A stretch of DNA of 64,000 nt, from assembly GCF_000014805.1 (NCBI RefSeq), contig NC_008570.1, positions 2,237,001-2,301,000 on the forward strand, in the 5' to 3' direction. The notes under the pieces were generated by a model. The model made no database searches, was not told the DNA's origin, and worked only from the letters and a program-made list of their open reading frames with translations. How positions within the stretch are numbered: position 1 is the stretch's first letter; the number at the start of each line of letters is the position of its first letter. Positions 6,192 to 13,896 of the stretch are shown one piece after another. A program made the translations under genes and the position numbers. Origin of the DNA: Aeromonas hydrophila subsp. hydrophila ATCC 7966 (GTDB lineage: Bacteria > Pseudomonadota > Gammaproteobacteria > Enterobacterales > Aeromonadaceae).

Positions 6192-7851
6192 ACCTGGATG
6201 GTTGAGAGCTATAGAAAACTCTGCTCATAGAGGTGATGTTAGCTCTATGTTTCAGTTGTACTTGAATTATTTTTATGGCACAAGTGAAATAGATAAAGAT
6301 CTTAGCGTCGCTGATGATTATTTTAATCAATGCTTTTTATTTTTAGAGTCAACCAAGGACACCGAATATTATGTTCCTGAAAATAGGTTTGTTCTATCTG
6401 AGATAAATCTGGTTAACTTTAGACGATTTGATAGTATTAAGGTTCGGTTAGAGAGCAATGTTACTGTTTTTATCGGTGGGAATGGGATTGGTAAAACGAC
6501 AATAATAGATGCAATATCTAAAGTATTGAGCTGGATTGTTTCAGGGATTGAGAAAGAGGGGAAAAATGGATCACCAATAAAATATCAAGAGATTAACAAT
6601 AACGAACAATGTTATTTCTCTGATGTGAATGCGCTATTTGAATTTGGTATTAAGACCAAAGTGAATGGTACAATATCAAGGTCCAAACTAGGGACTGCTG
6701 AAAAGCGCGATAGTAATGTTGTCGAATTAAAATCCATTGCAAATGTCTGGAGAGTTATTAACTCTATTAATCCTATAAATCTGCCAATTTTTCTATGTTA
6801 CTCTATTGCTCGATCTCACCCTGCAAAGAGAAGTAATCGACCGATAGTGAAAGAGCCTAGTCTATTAAGAAAGTCTCGTTTCGATGCATATTCAGGTGCT
6901 TTGGACGGTGCTGGAAAAATCGATGATTTCATAGAGTGGTTTATTGAGCTTCATAAAAAAACGTCAAATAATGGGTTTTTCGATATCGATTTATTAGAGG
7001 CTCAGGTTAGGAAGTTAAAAATTCTCTCGAGCATGGATGCTGATTTTATTGAAATGTACGATCAAAAAATAATAGATTTGTCACTTGCTAAAAATAATAT
7101 GCAGGATGGTGAGTTCGAAAACAATCTAAAGCAGATGAGAACGGTTGTTGATGCTGTAGTCAAGGTTGTTCCCAGCATAGAAAATATTTGGGTGGAAACT
7201 AGTTCTGGGTCTGATGAAGTAAAGGTAAGGAATGACGGAGGGATAGTTAATTTTTCCCAGTTATCAGATGGTCAGAGGGTGCTTCTTTCATTAGTCGCCG
7301 ATTTAGCTCGCAGATTAGTTATGTTGAACCCAAATATCTCTAATCCTCTTGAAGGGCAGGGGATAGTTTTAATTGATGAGATTGAGTTGCACCTTCATCC
7401 CGCTTGGCAGCAGGGTATTGTCCTTGCGCTTAAGGATGCATTCCCTAACATTCAGTTTATTTTGACCACGCACAGTCCTCAGATATTGTCTACTATAGAT
7501 AAGAAATGTATTCGTCAATTTTATATTGATGAACATGGCGCTCTTCAAACAAAGTCTCCGGACTTCCAGACCAAAGGGGTTACTAGTGCGGATATCCTGG
7601 CCAGAATTATGAATACAAATTCTGTTCCAGATATCCCGGAGGCCCGTTTAGTTGAAGACTTTTCGAGGTTTTTATCGAATAAAAATAAGAATGATGCGCT
7701 GCTGGTATTTCAAAAAATATCTGCTCATTTTGGTGATGAACACCCCGTGACCTATGACTGCATTAATCAAATTAAAATTTTTGAGATGAAAGAGAAAATA
7801 CAGTCTCGAATTGGAGTTAAGGGGGGGGGGAAAGATGAAGAAACTCGATAG
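6181..7851 (+). CDS. ptuA: Retron effector ATPase, PtuA-like, 556 aa
   Basis: AAA/ABC-type ATPase of the Septu family, the regulatory-effector subunit of type I-A retrons (Eco7/Ec78 group). Seen: Walker A GGNGIGKTT at 99-107, ABC signature LSDGQRVLLS at 361-370, Walker B VLIDE at 396-400, and an H-loop histidine at 431 in TTHSPQIL. The first 60 residues resemble a short Sel1/TPR-like helical repeat and precede the ATPase core. It overlaps the RT gene by 11 bases and the HNH gene by 17. In studied systems PtuA and PtuB form a complex with msDNA, and phage interference with msDNA releases the nuclease. The C-terminus is encoded across a run of ten G residues. Confidence 0.9.
   Translation: MVNKPGWLRAIENSAHRGDVSSMFQLYLNYFYGTSEIDKDLSVADDYFNQCFLFLESTKDTEYYVPENRFVLSEINLVNFRRFDSIKVRLESNVTVFIGGNGIGKTTIIDAISKVLSWIVSGIEKEGKNGSPIKYQEINNNEQCYFSDVNALFEFGIKTKVNGTISRSKLGTAEKRDSNVVELKSIANVWRVINSINPINLPIFLCYSIARSHPAKRSNRPIVKEPSLLRKSRFDAYSGALDGAGKIDDFIEWFIELHKKTSNNGFFDIDLLEAQVRKLKILSSMDADFIEMYDQKIIDLSLAKNNMQDGEFENNLKQMRTVVDAVVKVVPSIENIWVETSSGSDEVKVRNDGGIVNFSQLSDGQRVLLSLVADLARRLVMLNPNISNPLEGQGIVLIDEIELHLHPAWQQGIVLALKDAFPNIQFILTTHSPQILSTIDKKCIRQFYIDEHGALQTKSPDFQTKGVTSADILARIMNTNSVPDIPEARLVEDFSRFLSNKNKNDALLVFQKISAHFGDEHPVTYDCINQIKIFEMKEKIQSRIGVKGGGKDEETR
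7821..7830 (+). repeat. G10 homopolymer in the ptuA/ptuB overlap
   Basis: Ten consecutive G at the 3' end of ptuA, four bases before the ptuB ATG. It encodes Gly-Gly-Gly in PtuA and serves as the ptuB ribosome-binding region. Loss of one G would join the two reading frames. Confidence 0.9.
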
Positions 7852-8503
7852 AGCTCTCGCAACAATTCCAGCCTGTTTATCAAAGTTTCACTATCCGAAG
7901 CATGGTTGGGATAATGTGAAGTCTAGGGATAAAAAGTTAATTTGGAATCAAATTGATTTAATTCAAGATCGGTTCTGTGTTTATTGTGAACTGCCTGCAG
8001 TTCAAGGTGATGACACAACAGGGCATATAGAACATTTTTATAATAAAGGTAATATGAACTATAAATGCCTTACTTTTGACTGGAACAATTTATTCGGTTG
8101 TTGTCCTTCTACACATCACTGTGGGCATTTCAAAGATCAACTTATTAATGGAGTCCCACGAGCCTATGATGCTAACCTATTAGTTAAACCAGATGTTGAT
8201 GACCCAAATGAGTATCTTCAGTTTTTATCTACAGGCAATGTTGAGCCTAAAGATGGTTTGGATGCAAACAAACTTAATAGATCTCGTGTAACCATTGATA
8301 TCTTAAATTTAGATTGTGCCTTGCTAATTGCGTCCAGAAGCAGTGTGATAAAAAACTTCCAAGATAGAGTCCTAGCTCTCGACGAACTTAAGAGTAATAG
8401 CTCTTTAGATGAAGATGAGTACATTGAGCTTTATCTTGAAATTCAGAGTGATGTGTCTTCCAGTATTCATCGGACAGCTGTTGCTCAGGTTATCTTCAAT
8501 TGA
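7835..8503 (+). CDS. ptuB: Retron effector HNH nuclease, PtuB-like, 222 aa
   Basis: HNH-family nuclease, the toxic half of the Septu-type effector. Seen: zinc cysteines CVYC (48-51), catalytic HIEH (64-67), NNL (84-86) and a second Cys/His cluster (CC 89-90, then HHCGH 94-98). Within type I-A retrons this subunit is reported to cut nucleic acid, tRNA-Tyr in the Eco7 case; whether this homologue has that target is unknown. ATG 7835 follows a G10 tract that provides the ribosome site. An in-frame TTG at 7811 would add eight residues, but the conserved start MKKLDRAL favours 7835. It is the last gene of the retron; a weak TTGACA/TGTCAA hairpin follows. Confidence 0.9.
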   Translation: MKKLDRALATIPACLSKFHYPKHGWDNVKSRDKKLIWNQIDLIQDRFCVYCELPAVQGDDTTGHIEHFYNKGNMNYKCLTFDWNNLFGCCPSTHHCGHFKDQLINGVPRAYDANLLVKPDVDDPNEYLQFLSTGNVEPKDGLDANKLNRSRVTIDILNLDCALLIASRSSVIKNFQDRVLALDELKSNSSLDEDEYIELYLEIQSDVSSSIHRTAVAQVIFN

Positions 8504-8686
8504 CATTGTTTTTTGTCAAATCCTAATGGGGCAGTTTAGTTCTACGCATTGACTGCCTCATTCCTCCACAGCATATATTGTCGACTCACTTTGATATTGG
8601 TGCGTGACAGAAATTCTCAACAGTGGGTACCATTGCCAATGCCGGACTTAGACCACCCGGCTTTGAGTAACCAAAGGACCCAGACC

Positions 8687-9293
8687 ATGACCAAAGCACA
8701 TACCCGAGATCTATCTGCGGCACGCCCTCGCGGCTGCGGCAGTATCCAACGCATCAAGCCTATCGTCCCTCAGTACACTCCCGAGCAGGTTGAGCTTTTC
8801 AAAAAGCTGGTGAGTGCCCAGGGAGGGCAGGTGTTCACGACTTCTCGTCAAATTGCTGAGTTGTTTGAGAAGGAGCATCGCAATGTACTGCGAGCTATCC
8901 GCTTGTTGGATTGCGACGAAGAATTTACTGCGCTCAATTATGAGCTGACTGATTTCATTGATAAAAATGCCGATTCCAGACCCGAGTACCTGATCTCGAA
9001 AGACGGCATGGTGTTTTTGGTCATGGGATTTACTGGCAAAAAGGCTTCTCAGTTCAAACTGCTCTACATCCGAGCGTTCAACTGGATGATGGATCAACTC
9101 CACGAGAATCGAGATCTGCAGCATCTCCTGCACGACTTTGCTAGGAGGGAGGCTCTGTGTCTCCAAAGGTTCTTTCCATGGACAAGGGTTGGCCCAGCGA
9201 CGCATAGAGAAACGAGCGCTTGGTCTAGAACAAGCCCAGCTCAAGGCGCGAGCACAGCTTTCCCTTGTACTGACAGGGACTGATGCGGCATGA
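8687..9293 (+). pseudogene. rha: Rha family phage regulatory protein, frameshifted C-terminus
   Basis: Rha-type phage regulator. The N-terminal winged-helix region is intact (TTSRQIAELFEKEHRNVLRA, then YLISKDGMVFLVMGFTGKKA). After FARREA the open frame turns into unrelated, stop-bounded sequence ending at 9283. The family C-terminus (KGSFHGQGLAQRR...) continues in the +1 frame to a TGA at 9291-9293 that overlaps the ninB start as ATGA, the usual phage gene junction. An extra base near 9160-9170 therefore breaks the gene. I start at ATG 8687 (AAGGA upstream). The DNA-binding half could still be made. Confidence 0.75.
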
Positions 9294-9730
9294 GCTCCTA
9301 TCCCAAATATATCCTCCGCAGCCCTGAAATCCGGTCCCGTGCTTGCCAGATGGTCGCTGGCCTGCCGGTTGACCAAGACAAGCCACTGGTCATCGAAGTC
9401 AAAGAGATGACCCGTTCCCTGGCCCAGAATTCAATGCTCTGGGCATGCCTCACTGACATCGCCGAGCAGGTGAACTGGCACGGACGCAAGCTAGCCAAGG
9501 AGGACTGGAAGCATGTGCTCAGCGCCGCACTGTACCAGCAGGACGTTGTGCCGAACATCGACGGTACCGGCTTTGTGGTGCTGGGCAAGTCCACCTCCAA
9601 GATGACCGTGCGCGAGATGCGCGACCTCATCGAACTAGCCCATGCCTTTGGCGCTGAGCAGGGTGTGAAGTTCGGGGATGAATCCCGCCGAGGCTTCGAC
9701 TGGGTAGCCGCCTACGGGAGGGCTGCATGA
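9290..9730 (+). CDS. ninB: NinB recombination protein, 146 aa
   Basis: NinB (Orf) family, a phage protein that binds single-stranded DNA and SSB and replaces host RecFOR functions in phage recombination. The family pattern is clear: an N-terminal strand region, then EMTRSLAQNSMLWACLTDIA, a KHVLSAALY helix, VVLGKSTSKMT and a C-terminal helix. Its length of 146 residues is usual. It sits in a tight phage cluster: its ATG overlaps the ancestral rha stop, and its stop overlaps the ref start by four bases. Confidence 0.88.
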   Translation: MSSYPKYILRSPEIRSRACQMVAGLPVDQDKPLVIEVKEMTRSLAQNSMLWACLTDIAEQVNWHGRKLAKEDWKHVLSAALYQQDVVPNIDGTGFVVLGKSTSKMTVREMRDLIELAHAFGAEQGVKFGDESRRGFDWVAAYGRAA

Positions 9731-10044
9731 GCAAGACCAAGGCTGATAAGCAGTGGTTGGACGATGTGAGCTCTCTTGGCTGCGTCGCTTGCCGCAATGC
9801 AGGCCTGGGGCCGAGCCTCGCGGAAATTCACCATGTGCGGTCTGGGTCTGGCATGGCCCAGCGCGCCGAGCACACCAGAGTGCTTCCGCTGTGCCCGCGG
9901 CATCACCGCGCTTGCTACCCCACCGGTTTCCACGCCGCCCCCAGGAGCTGGCAGGTTGAGCACGGCAGCGAGGAGGCCCTGCTCGATCAAGTTGCCCGGG
10001 AAGTGGCCGAGCTGCGCAAGAACACCATCGGGAGGGCTGCATGA
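9727..10044 (+). CDS. Ref-like RecA-dependent nuclease, 105 aa
   Basis: Resembles the HNH-type core of P1 Ref, a nuclease that cuts within RecA-coated displacement loops. Seen: the CVAC zinc pair, AEIHHVRSGSGMAQRAEHT, LCPRHHR and a C-terminal helix after a short W-containing segment. At 105 residues it lacks the long basic N-terminal arm of P1 Ref (186 aa), as do many prophage homologues in this position. It overlaps ninB and the next nuclease gene by four bases each (ATGA), so the cluster is translated as a unit. Activity is inferred from the family. Confidence 0.8.
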   Translation: MSKTKADKQWLDDVSSLGCVACRNAGLGPSLAEIHHVRSGSGMAQRAEHTRVLPLCPRHHRACYPTGFHAAPRSWQVEHGSEEALLDQVAREVAELRKNTIGRAA

Positions 10045-10463
10045 TCCACCTCACCACCCTCGATGCGGCCCGGCTGCTGGGTAACAGCCCGAAGGTCAGG
10101 GGGGCCGCCAACCAGGTGCGCAAGGCCCAACAAGTCACCACGCTGCACGACAAGGTGCTGGCTCAGCTGGTCGGCTTCCCTGACCCCGCAACCGAGCTGG
10201 TATTCCACCCCAAGCGCCGCTGGCGCCTCAACTTCGCCTGGCCGGCCAACATGATTGCGCTCGAAGTCCACGGCGGGATCCACTCCGGCGGCCGGCACAC
10301 CCGGGGGAGGGGGTTCGTAGAGGACCGGGCCAAGATGAACGAGGCCGCCCTGCTGGGGTGGACTGTCATCGAAGCCACACCCGATCACATCAAATCCGGC
10401 CAGTTGCGCTCCTGGCTGCTCGCCGCCTTCCACCAGGACCCAGACCAGAGGACCAAACCATGA
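10041..10463 (+). CDS. Phage endonuclease, resolvase-like (PD-(D/E)XK type), 140 aa
   Basis: Small nuclease-like protein in the place where lambdoid phages carry a Holliday junction resolvase (RusA or Rap). The core strand pattern LNFAWPANMIALEVHGG, then FVEDRAKMNEAALLGW, is that of PD-(D/E)XK nucleases with an E-x-G/H active strand (Glu in ALEVHGG) and an Arg/Lys-rich helix that recognises cut DNA. The N-terminus is helical. It overlaps ref and the following gene by ATGA junctions. The exact substrate cannot be read from the sequence; branched recombination intermediates are the best guess. Confidence 0.65.
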   Translation: MIHLTTLDAARLLGNSPKVRGAANQVRKAQQVTTLHDKVLAQLVGFPDPATELVFHPKRRWRLNFAWPANMIALEVHGGIHSGGRHTRGRGFVEDRAKMNEAALLGWTVIEATPDHIKSGQLRSWLLAAFHQDPDQRTKP

Positions 10464-11161
10464 CCAACTCTATCGAAATGGCACTGCGCCTATTTTCGCC
10501 GAAAGGCGCACTACATGAACCCGCCGCCTGCAGGCAATTCAATGCTCTGGGTCGCGACGAGTTCATCGGCGCCCTGCAGGTTGCAGCAAAGAACAACCCC
10601 CTGGGACTCCAGTTCCTGATGGCTGATCACCTAAGTGATATGGAGGCGATTCAGGGGCTCCTGGCCCACTTTTGCACCACTCTTGACTGCAGTGATGCCG
10701 GCGGCATGGCCATGGCTATTCTACTGCGCCGCCCTTTGCCTGAGCAGTTGGAGCGCCTGGTGCTGTCACATCCGCACTATGACAAGGTACGCCGCCGGGC
10801 GGCCGTGGTGATGGAGAAGGCCAAGCGGGCTCACCGGGCTGGCAATGACAATGAGTACCAGCGCCTGCTGGCCGAGCGGAACGAGATCTTGCAGTTGGGA
10901 CGCGACCACTGTGTCGCCGAGATGATGCAGTCAGGGCGCTGTCCTCACTGCAGGGGAACCGGATTGCGGCCACGCCGCGGGGACGAGTGCCCGAAGTGCC
11001 ATGGTACCGGGCGAGTGGTGCCTAATGTTGAGCTGGTTTCTCGCCGGTTCGGCGTGCAGATGCGGCAATCAGTTGAGCGTGCAGTGGATGAGGTTATCCA
11101 CCAGGCGTCAGATCTGGCCAGGGTCATGGACCGGCAGGTGAGGGAGATGAGTTCGGTCTGA
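10460..11161 (+). CDS. TIGR02642-like phage zinc-finger protein, possible antiterminator
   Basis: 233-residue phage protein with a DnaJ-like zinc module: CPHCRGTG followed after 11 residues by CPKCHGTG. Proteins of this build, annotated TIGR02642, lie at the end of the recombination cluster in Aeromonas/Shewanella prophages, where lambda has the late antiterminator Q, and Q-type proteins often hold a zinc finger. A role in late gene expression is therefore plausible but inferred. ATG 10460 forms an ATGA overlap with the upstream nuclease, so the longer frame from 10358 is not used. A strong hairpin follows 20 bases after the stop. Confidence 0.65.
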   Translation: MTNSIEMALRLFSPKGALHEPAACRQFNALGRDEFIGALQVAAKNNPLGLQFLMADHLSDMEAIQGLLAHFCTTLDCSDAGGMAMAILLRRPLPEQLERLVLSHPHYDKVRRRAAVVMEKAKRAHRAGNDNEYQRLLAERNEILQLGRDHCVAEMMQSGRCPHCRGTGLRPRRGDECPKCHGTGRVVPNVELVSRRFGVQMRQSVERAVDEVIHQASDLARVMDRQVREMSSV

Positions 11162-11181
11162 ATGACCGGGCAGATATAGAT

Positions 11182-11207
11182 TTCGGGGGCTTGGAACCCC
11201 CGAACCA
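11182..11207. terminator. Bidirectional hairpin between convergent genes
   Basis: Perfect stem TTCGGGGG / CCCCCGAA (11182-11189, 11197-11204) with a 7-base loop, between the convergent genes ending at 11161 and 11208. No long T run on either side, so it is a moderate terminator. Confidence 0.6.
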
Positions 11208-11855
11208 TTATGCTGTTTTAGGCGCAGGAATCCCTTCAGCGTTGCTGAATTCAGCAGTACCTCGTTCGATATCTTCACGTGCCAGTCTGACGAAATGCTG
11301 GGATTGGCTTCTTATTCTGATGTAGTCATTAACCTTGGTTTTCAGCTGGTCGAGATCTTGGCTTTCATCGATCGCTCGCAATACTGAACCGAAAGCACAT
11401 GACAGTGACGACAGGTCATTTTCAAGCTTGTTGAATCGCTCATACAGCATTTTGCCTTGAGATTGCCCAAATGCATCAACCCATTGTCGTTGTTGATATT
11501 CACGTAGTTCAATCTCGCGAGTCGCAAACTCAATGGCTGTACTCCTTCTTGTTTCAGTGACTGAGTCATACCCCTGCAATCTGCGAGCGTTCAGCCGTTC
11601 TGTATATTCCTTCAGCTCTTCGGCTTTTCCTGGTTGTTGAACATACTCTTCAAGTCCATTTAACGCCCAATCTGGTACTCGGCGATAGCTCACTTTTTTT
11701 GGTGAAATAAGCCAAGCCTGGATACTGCGAACGGTGACCTTCTGTCCAGTCATCTCCGCAATGGCATCGACAACGAAATCATTGTCACCCCCGAAGTATG
11801 CGTGGATGAGTGTAGAAAGTCGTTGCTGCCTCATGAGTTCTTCATTTGGGTTCAT
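11208..11855 (-). CDS. Putative phage DNA-binding regulator, 215 aa
   Basis: Not a recognised family. The N-terminal 60 residues look like a helix-turn-helix (VVDAIAEMTG, then VTVRSIQAWLI) followed by VPDWALNGLEEYV, a layout common in prophage regulators. The remainder is long charged helix, probably coiled coil, suited to dimerisation. I start at ATG 11855, because the longer frame to 11891 adds residues without a ribosome site. A 30-base near-palindrome 44 bases upstream is a likely self-operator. It is divergent from nothing and convergent with the TIGR02642-like gene. Confidence 0.45.
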   Translation of the reverse strand: MNPNEELMRQQRLSTLIHAYFGGDNDFVVDAIAEMTGQKVTVRSIQAWLISPKKVSYRRVPDWALNGLEEYVQQPGKAEELKEYTERLNARRLQGYDSVTETRRSTAIEFATREIELREYQQRQWVDAFGQSQGKMLYERFNKLENDLSSLSCAFGSVLRAIDESQDLDQLKTKVNDYIRIRSQSQHFVRLAREDIERGTAEFSNAEGIPAPKTA

Positions 11856-11898
11856 ATTTCCATGCCTCTGTAAAATCGTCCATGTCATCAATATGGCT

Positions 11899-11928
11899 TT
11901 GCACGTTGTGCACGCACAATGTGCGCAA
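11899..11928. promoter_or_regulatory. 30-bp imperfect palindrome, candidate operator
   Basis: Half-sites TTGC...TTGTGC and GCACAA...GCAA are arranged symmetrically around AC (11899-11928), in the leader of the 215-aa regulator. The symmetry and position suit a repressor site. Confidence 0.5.
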
Positions 11929-11996
11929 TGGCATCTTAAGTTCAGAAGATAGGTTTATGCAAGTAGCTTTTGGCGCTTTGACTGCCCGGCCATGAG

Positions 11997-13271
11997 TTAT
12001 GTTTTAACTGCGAGGAGTTCGCGGACGCTTGTTGTATAGCGGGGGCTAAGGTGTTCCCGCTTAATCATCCACTCTCTGTTATCTTTTCCTCGACTCCCGA
12101 AGAAGACTTTCCCCAAGCCTTCCTGATTGATCTTGTCGATCACCTGCATCAGTGCCCCGCAGCGAGGCTCTTGCTGCTCCATTGCAAACAGGTCACCTTG
12201 CTGGATTCCTGAGGGAGTGAAGTCGGCCAGCATGACGCCGCCCTTCTGATAACGCTGCTCATCGCGCCAGATGCGGGGGAGTAGTTGGGGGATCAGGGCC
12301 AGCAGTGCCCGAGTGTCATTGGTCGGCATGGCCAGCTTGGTGCTCACCTGGTTGCCGTAGTAGGGGGCCTTGTCGCTGAACGGGCTGGTGCGGATGAATA
12401 GGGTCACATGCCGGCAGCACATCCCTTCTCCCCGGAGCTTCTCGGCCGCCCGCTCCATGTAGCCTGCCAGCGCCTGGTGCATGGGGCCGATCTGGGTGAT
12501 GCGCTCGCCGAAGCTCCGGCTGCAGATGATCTGTTGTTTGGCCTGGACCTCTTGCTCCAGCTCGGCGCAGGGGATCCCCCGCAGCTCCTGCACAGTGCGT
12601 TCGACCACCACGCCATACCGGCGCTGAAGTGCCTTTGGGTCAGCGGCTACCAGATCGGCCACCATCTTGATCCCCTGGGCTTCCAGCCTGGCGGTTAGCC
12701 GCCGGCCAATACCCCAGATCTCCTCGATCGGGGTGATGGCCATCAGCCTGGCGCGCCGCCCTTCATCCCGTAGATCCACCACGCCCCCGGTTGCCGGCCA
12801 CTTCTTGGCGGCGTAGTTCGCCAGCTTGGCCAGGGTCTTTGTCGGGGCAATACCCACCCCGACGGTGAGACCGGTCCACTGCTGCACACGTGCTCGCACT
12901 TGGCGGCCATATTCCAGCAGGTCGCCAGCCCAGCTTTCACTCAGTTCAATGAAGGCCTCATCAATGCTGTAGACCTCCGCAGCCGGGGCCATCCCCTCCA
13001 ATACGGTCATTACTCGGTTAGACATGTCGCCATAGAGGGCATAGTTGCTGGAGAACCAGACTCCACCCATTGCCTCAAAGAACTGGCGGATCTGGAAGTA
13101 GGGCACTCCCATCTTGATGCCGAGAGCCTTGGCTTCGGGGCTACGAGACACAACGCATCCATCATTATTCGAAAGCACCACGATGGGCCGCCCCTTCAAA
13201 TCAGGTCGGAATAGACGCTCGCAGGAGGCGTAGAAGTTGTTCACATCTACAAGGGCAATGGCTGTAGGCAT
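11997..13271 (-). CDS. umuC: DNA polymerase V catalytic subunit UmuC
   Basis: Y-family translesion polymerase subunit, 424 aa, the usual UmuC length. Seen: N-terminal [16 protein letters not shown] with the first metal Asp, conserved [14 protein letters not shown], the second catalytic motif [11 protein letters not shown], helix-hairpin-helix region ([10 protein letters not shown]) and a C-terminal DUF4113-type tail ending near [12 protein letters not shown]. Together with UmuD' it copies past DNA lesions. It lies three bases after umuD and shares its LexA-box promoter, so it is SOS-induced. Prophage and plasmid umuDC operons (mucAB, rumAB type) are common, and this one is cargo within the prophage. 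Confidence 0.95.
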   Translation of the reverse strand: MPTAIALVDVNNFYASCERLFRPDLKGRPIVVLSNNDGCVVSRSPEAKALGIKMGVPYFQIRQFFEAMGGVWFSSNYALYGDMSNRVMTVLEGMAPAAEVYSIDEAFIELSESWAGDLLEYGRQVRARVQQWTGLTVGVGIAPTKTLAKLANYAAKKWPATGGVVDLRDEGRRARLMAITPIEEIWGIGRRLTARLEAQGIKMVADLVAADPKALQRRYGVVVERTVQELRGIPCAELEQEVQAKQQIICSRSFGERITQIGPMHQALAGYMERAAEKLRGEGMCCRHVTLFIRTSPFSDKAPYYGNQVSTKLAMPTNDTRALLALIPQLLPRIWRDEQRYQKGGVMLADFTPSGIQQGDLFAMEQQEPRCGALMQVIDKINQEGLGKVFFGSRGKDNREWMIKREHLSPRYTTSVRELLAVKT

Positions 13272-13274
13272 CGT

Positions 13275-13697
13275 TCAGCCTTGCTTGGTCTTGTGGATCA
13301 CGAAGGTGACGACTCCGAATATCTCCAGCTCCTGACCCTCTTGCAGATAGATGGGCTGGAAATCTGGGTTGGAGGGGAGTAGGGCAGGGATTGGTGTTTC
13401 CTGCAGTTTCTTGACAGTGAATTCGCCGTCCAGGCAGGCCAGCACCACGGCGCCATGACTCGCCTTTACGGCTCGATCAATCACTAACAGGTCCCCATCA
13501 TGGATCCCCTCTCCAACCATGCTGTACCCGCAGGCTCGCACGTAGAAAGTCGCGGCCGGGTGTTGAATACAAACTTGGTTCAGGTCGATGGTCTGTTCGA
13601 CATAGTCCTGGGCTGGGGAGGGGAACCCGCATGCAGCAGGAGAAAGGTACAAGGGGATTTCCAGGGCCGGGGCGTCAAGGTCGGGAACTGCGTACAT
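13275..13697 (-). CDS. umuD: UmuD, self-cleaving subunit of DNA polymerase V
   Basis: 140-aa LexA/UmuD-type S24 peptidase. The cleavage site Cys23-Gly24 (AACGF), nucleophile Ser59 (GYSM) and general-base Lys96 (FTVKK) are all in place, matching E. coli Cys24-Gly25/Ser60/Lys97. RecA filaments should trigger self-cleavage to UmuD', which activates UmuC. The start is ATG 13697. Seventeen bases upstream lies a near-consensus LexA box, giving direct SOS control of umuDC. No defects are seen. Confidence 0.95.
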   Translation of the reverse strand: MYAVPDLDAPALEIPLYLSPAACGFPSPAQDYVEQTIDLNQVCIQHPAATFYVRACGYSMVGEGIHDGDLLVIDRAVKASHGAVVLACLDGEFTVKKLQETPIPALLPSNPDFQPIYLQEGQELEIFGVVTFVIHKTKQG

Positions 13698-13713
13698 GTT
13701 TGGAGCTCTATTG

Positions 13714-13733
13714 TGCTGTATATAAACACAGTA
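13714..13733. promoter_or_regulatory. LexA (SOS) box of umuDC
   Basis: TGCTGTATATAAACACAGTA: CTGT-N8-ACAG core with a TA-rich spacer, one or two bases from the enterobacterial consensus, placed just upstream of umuD. Confidence 0.92.
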
Positions 13734-13896
13734 TAGCTGTGCCCATGATGAAGATCACCGTGGAGCGATTGGCTCCAGGTCTTGGTTTAGATGGTCATGC
13801 TGATGACACAACCTGTCACTTAATGACCAATAGAGCATTTAATAGACGCAATGGTGTGGCACAATTGAGGCTTTATTTGAATATGTGGGCATAGGG

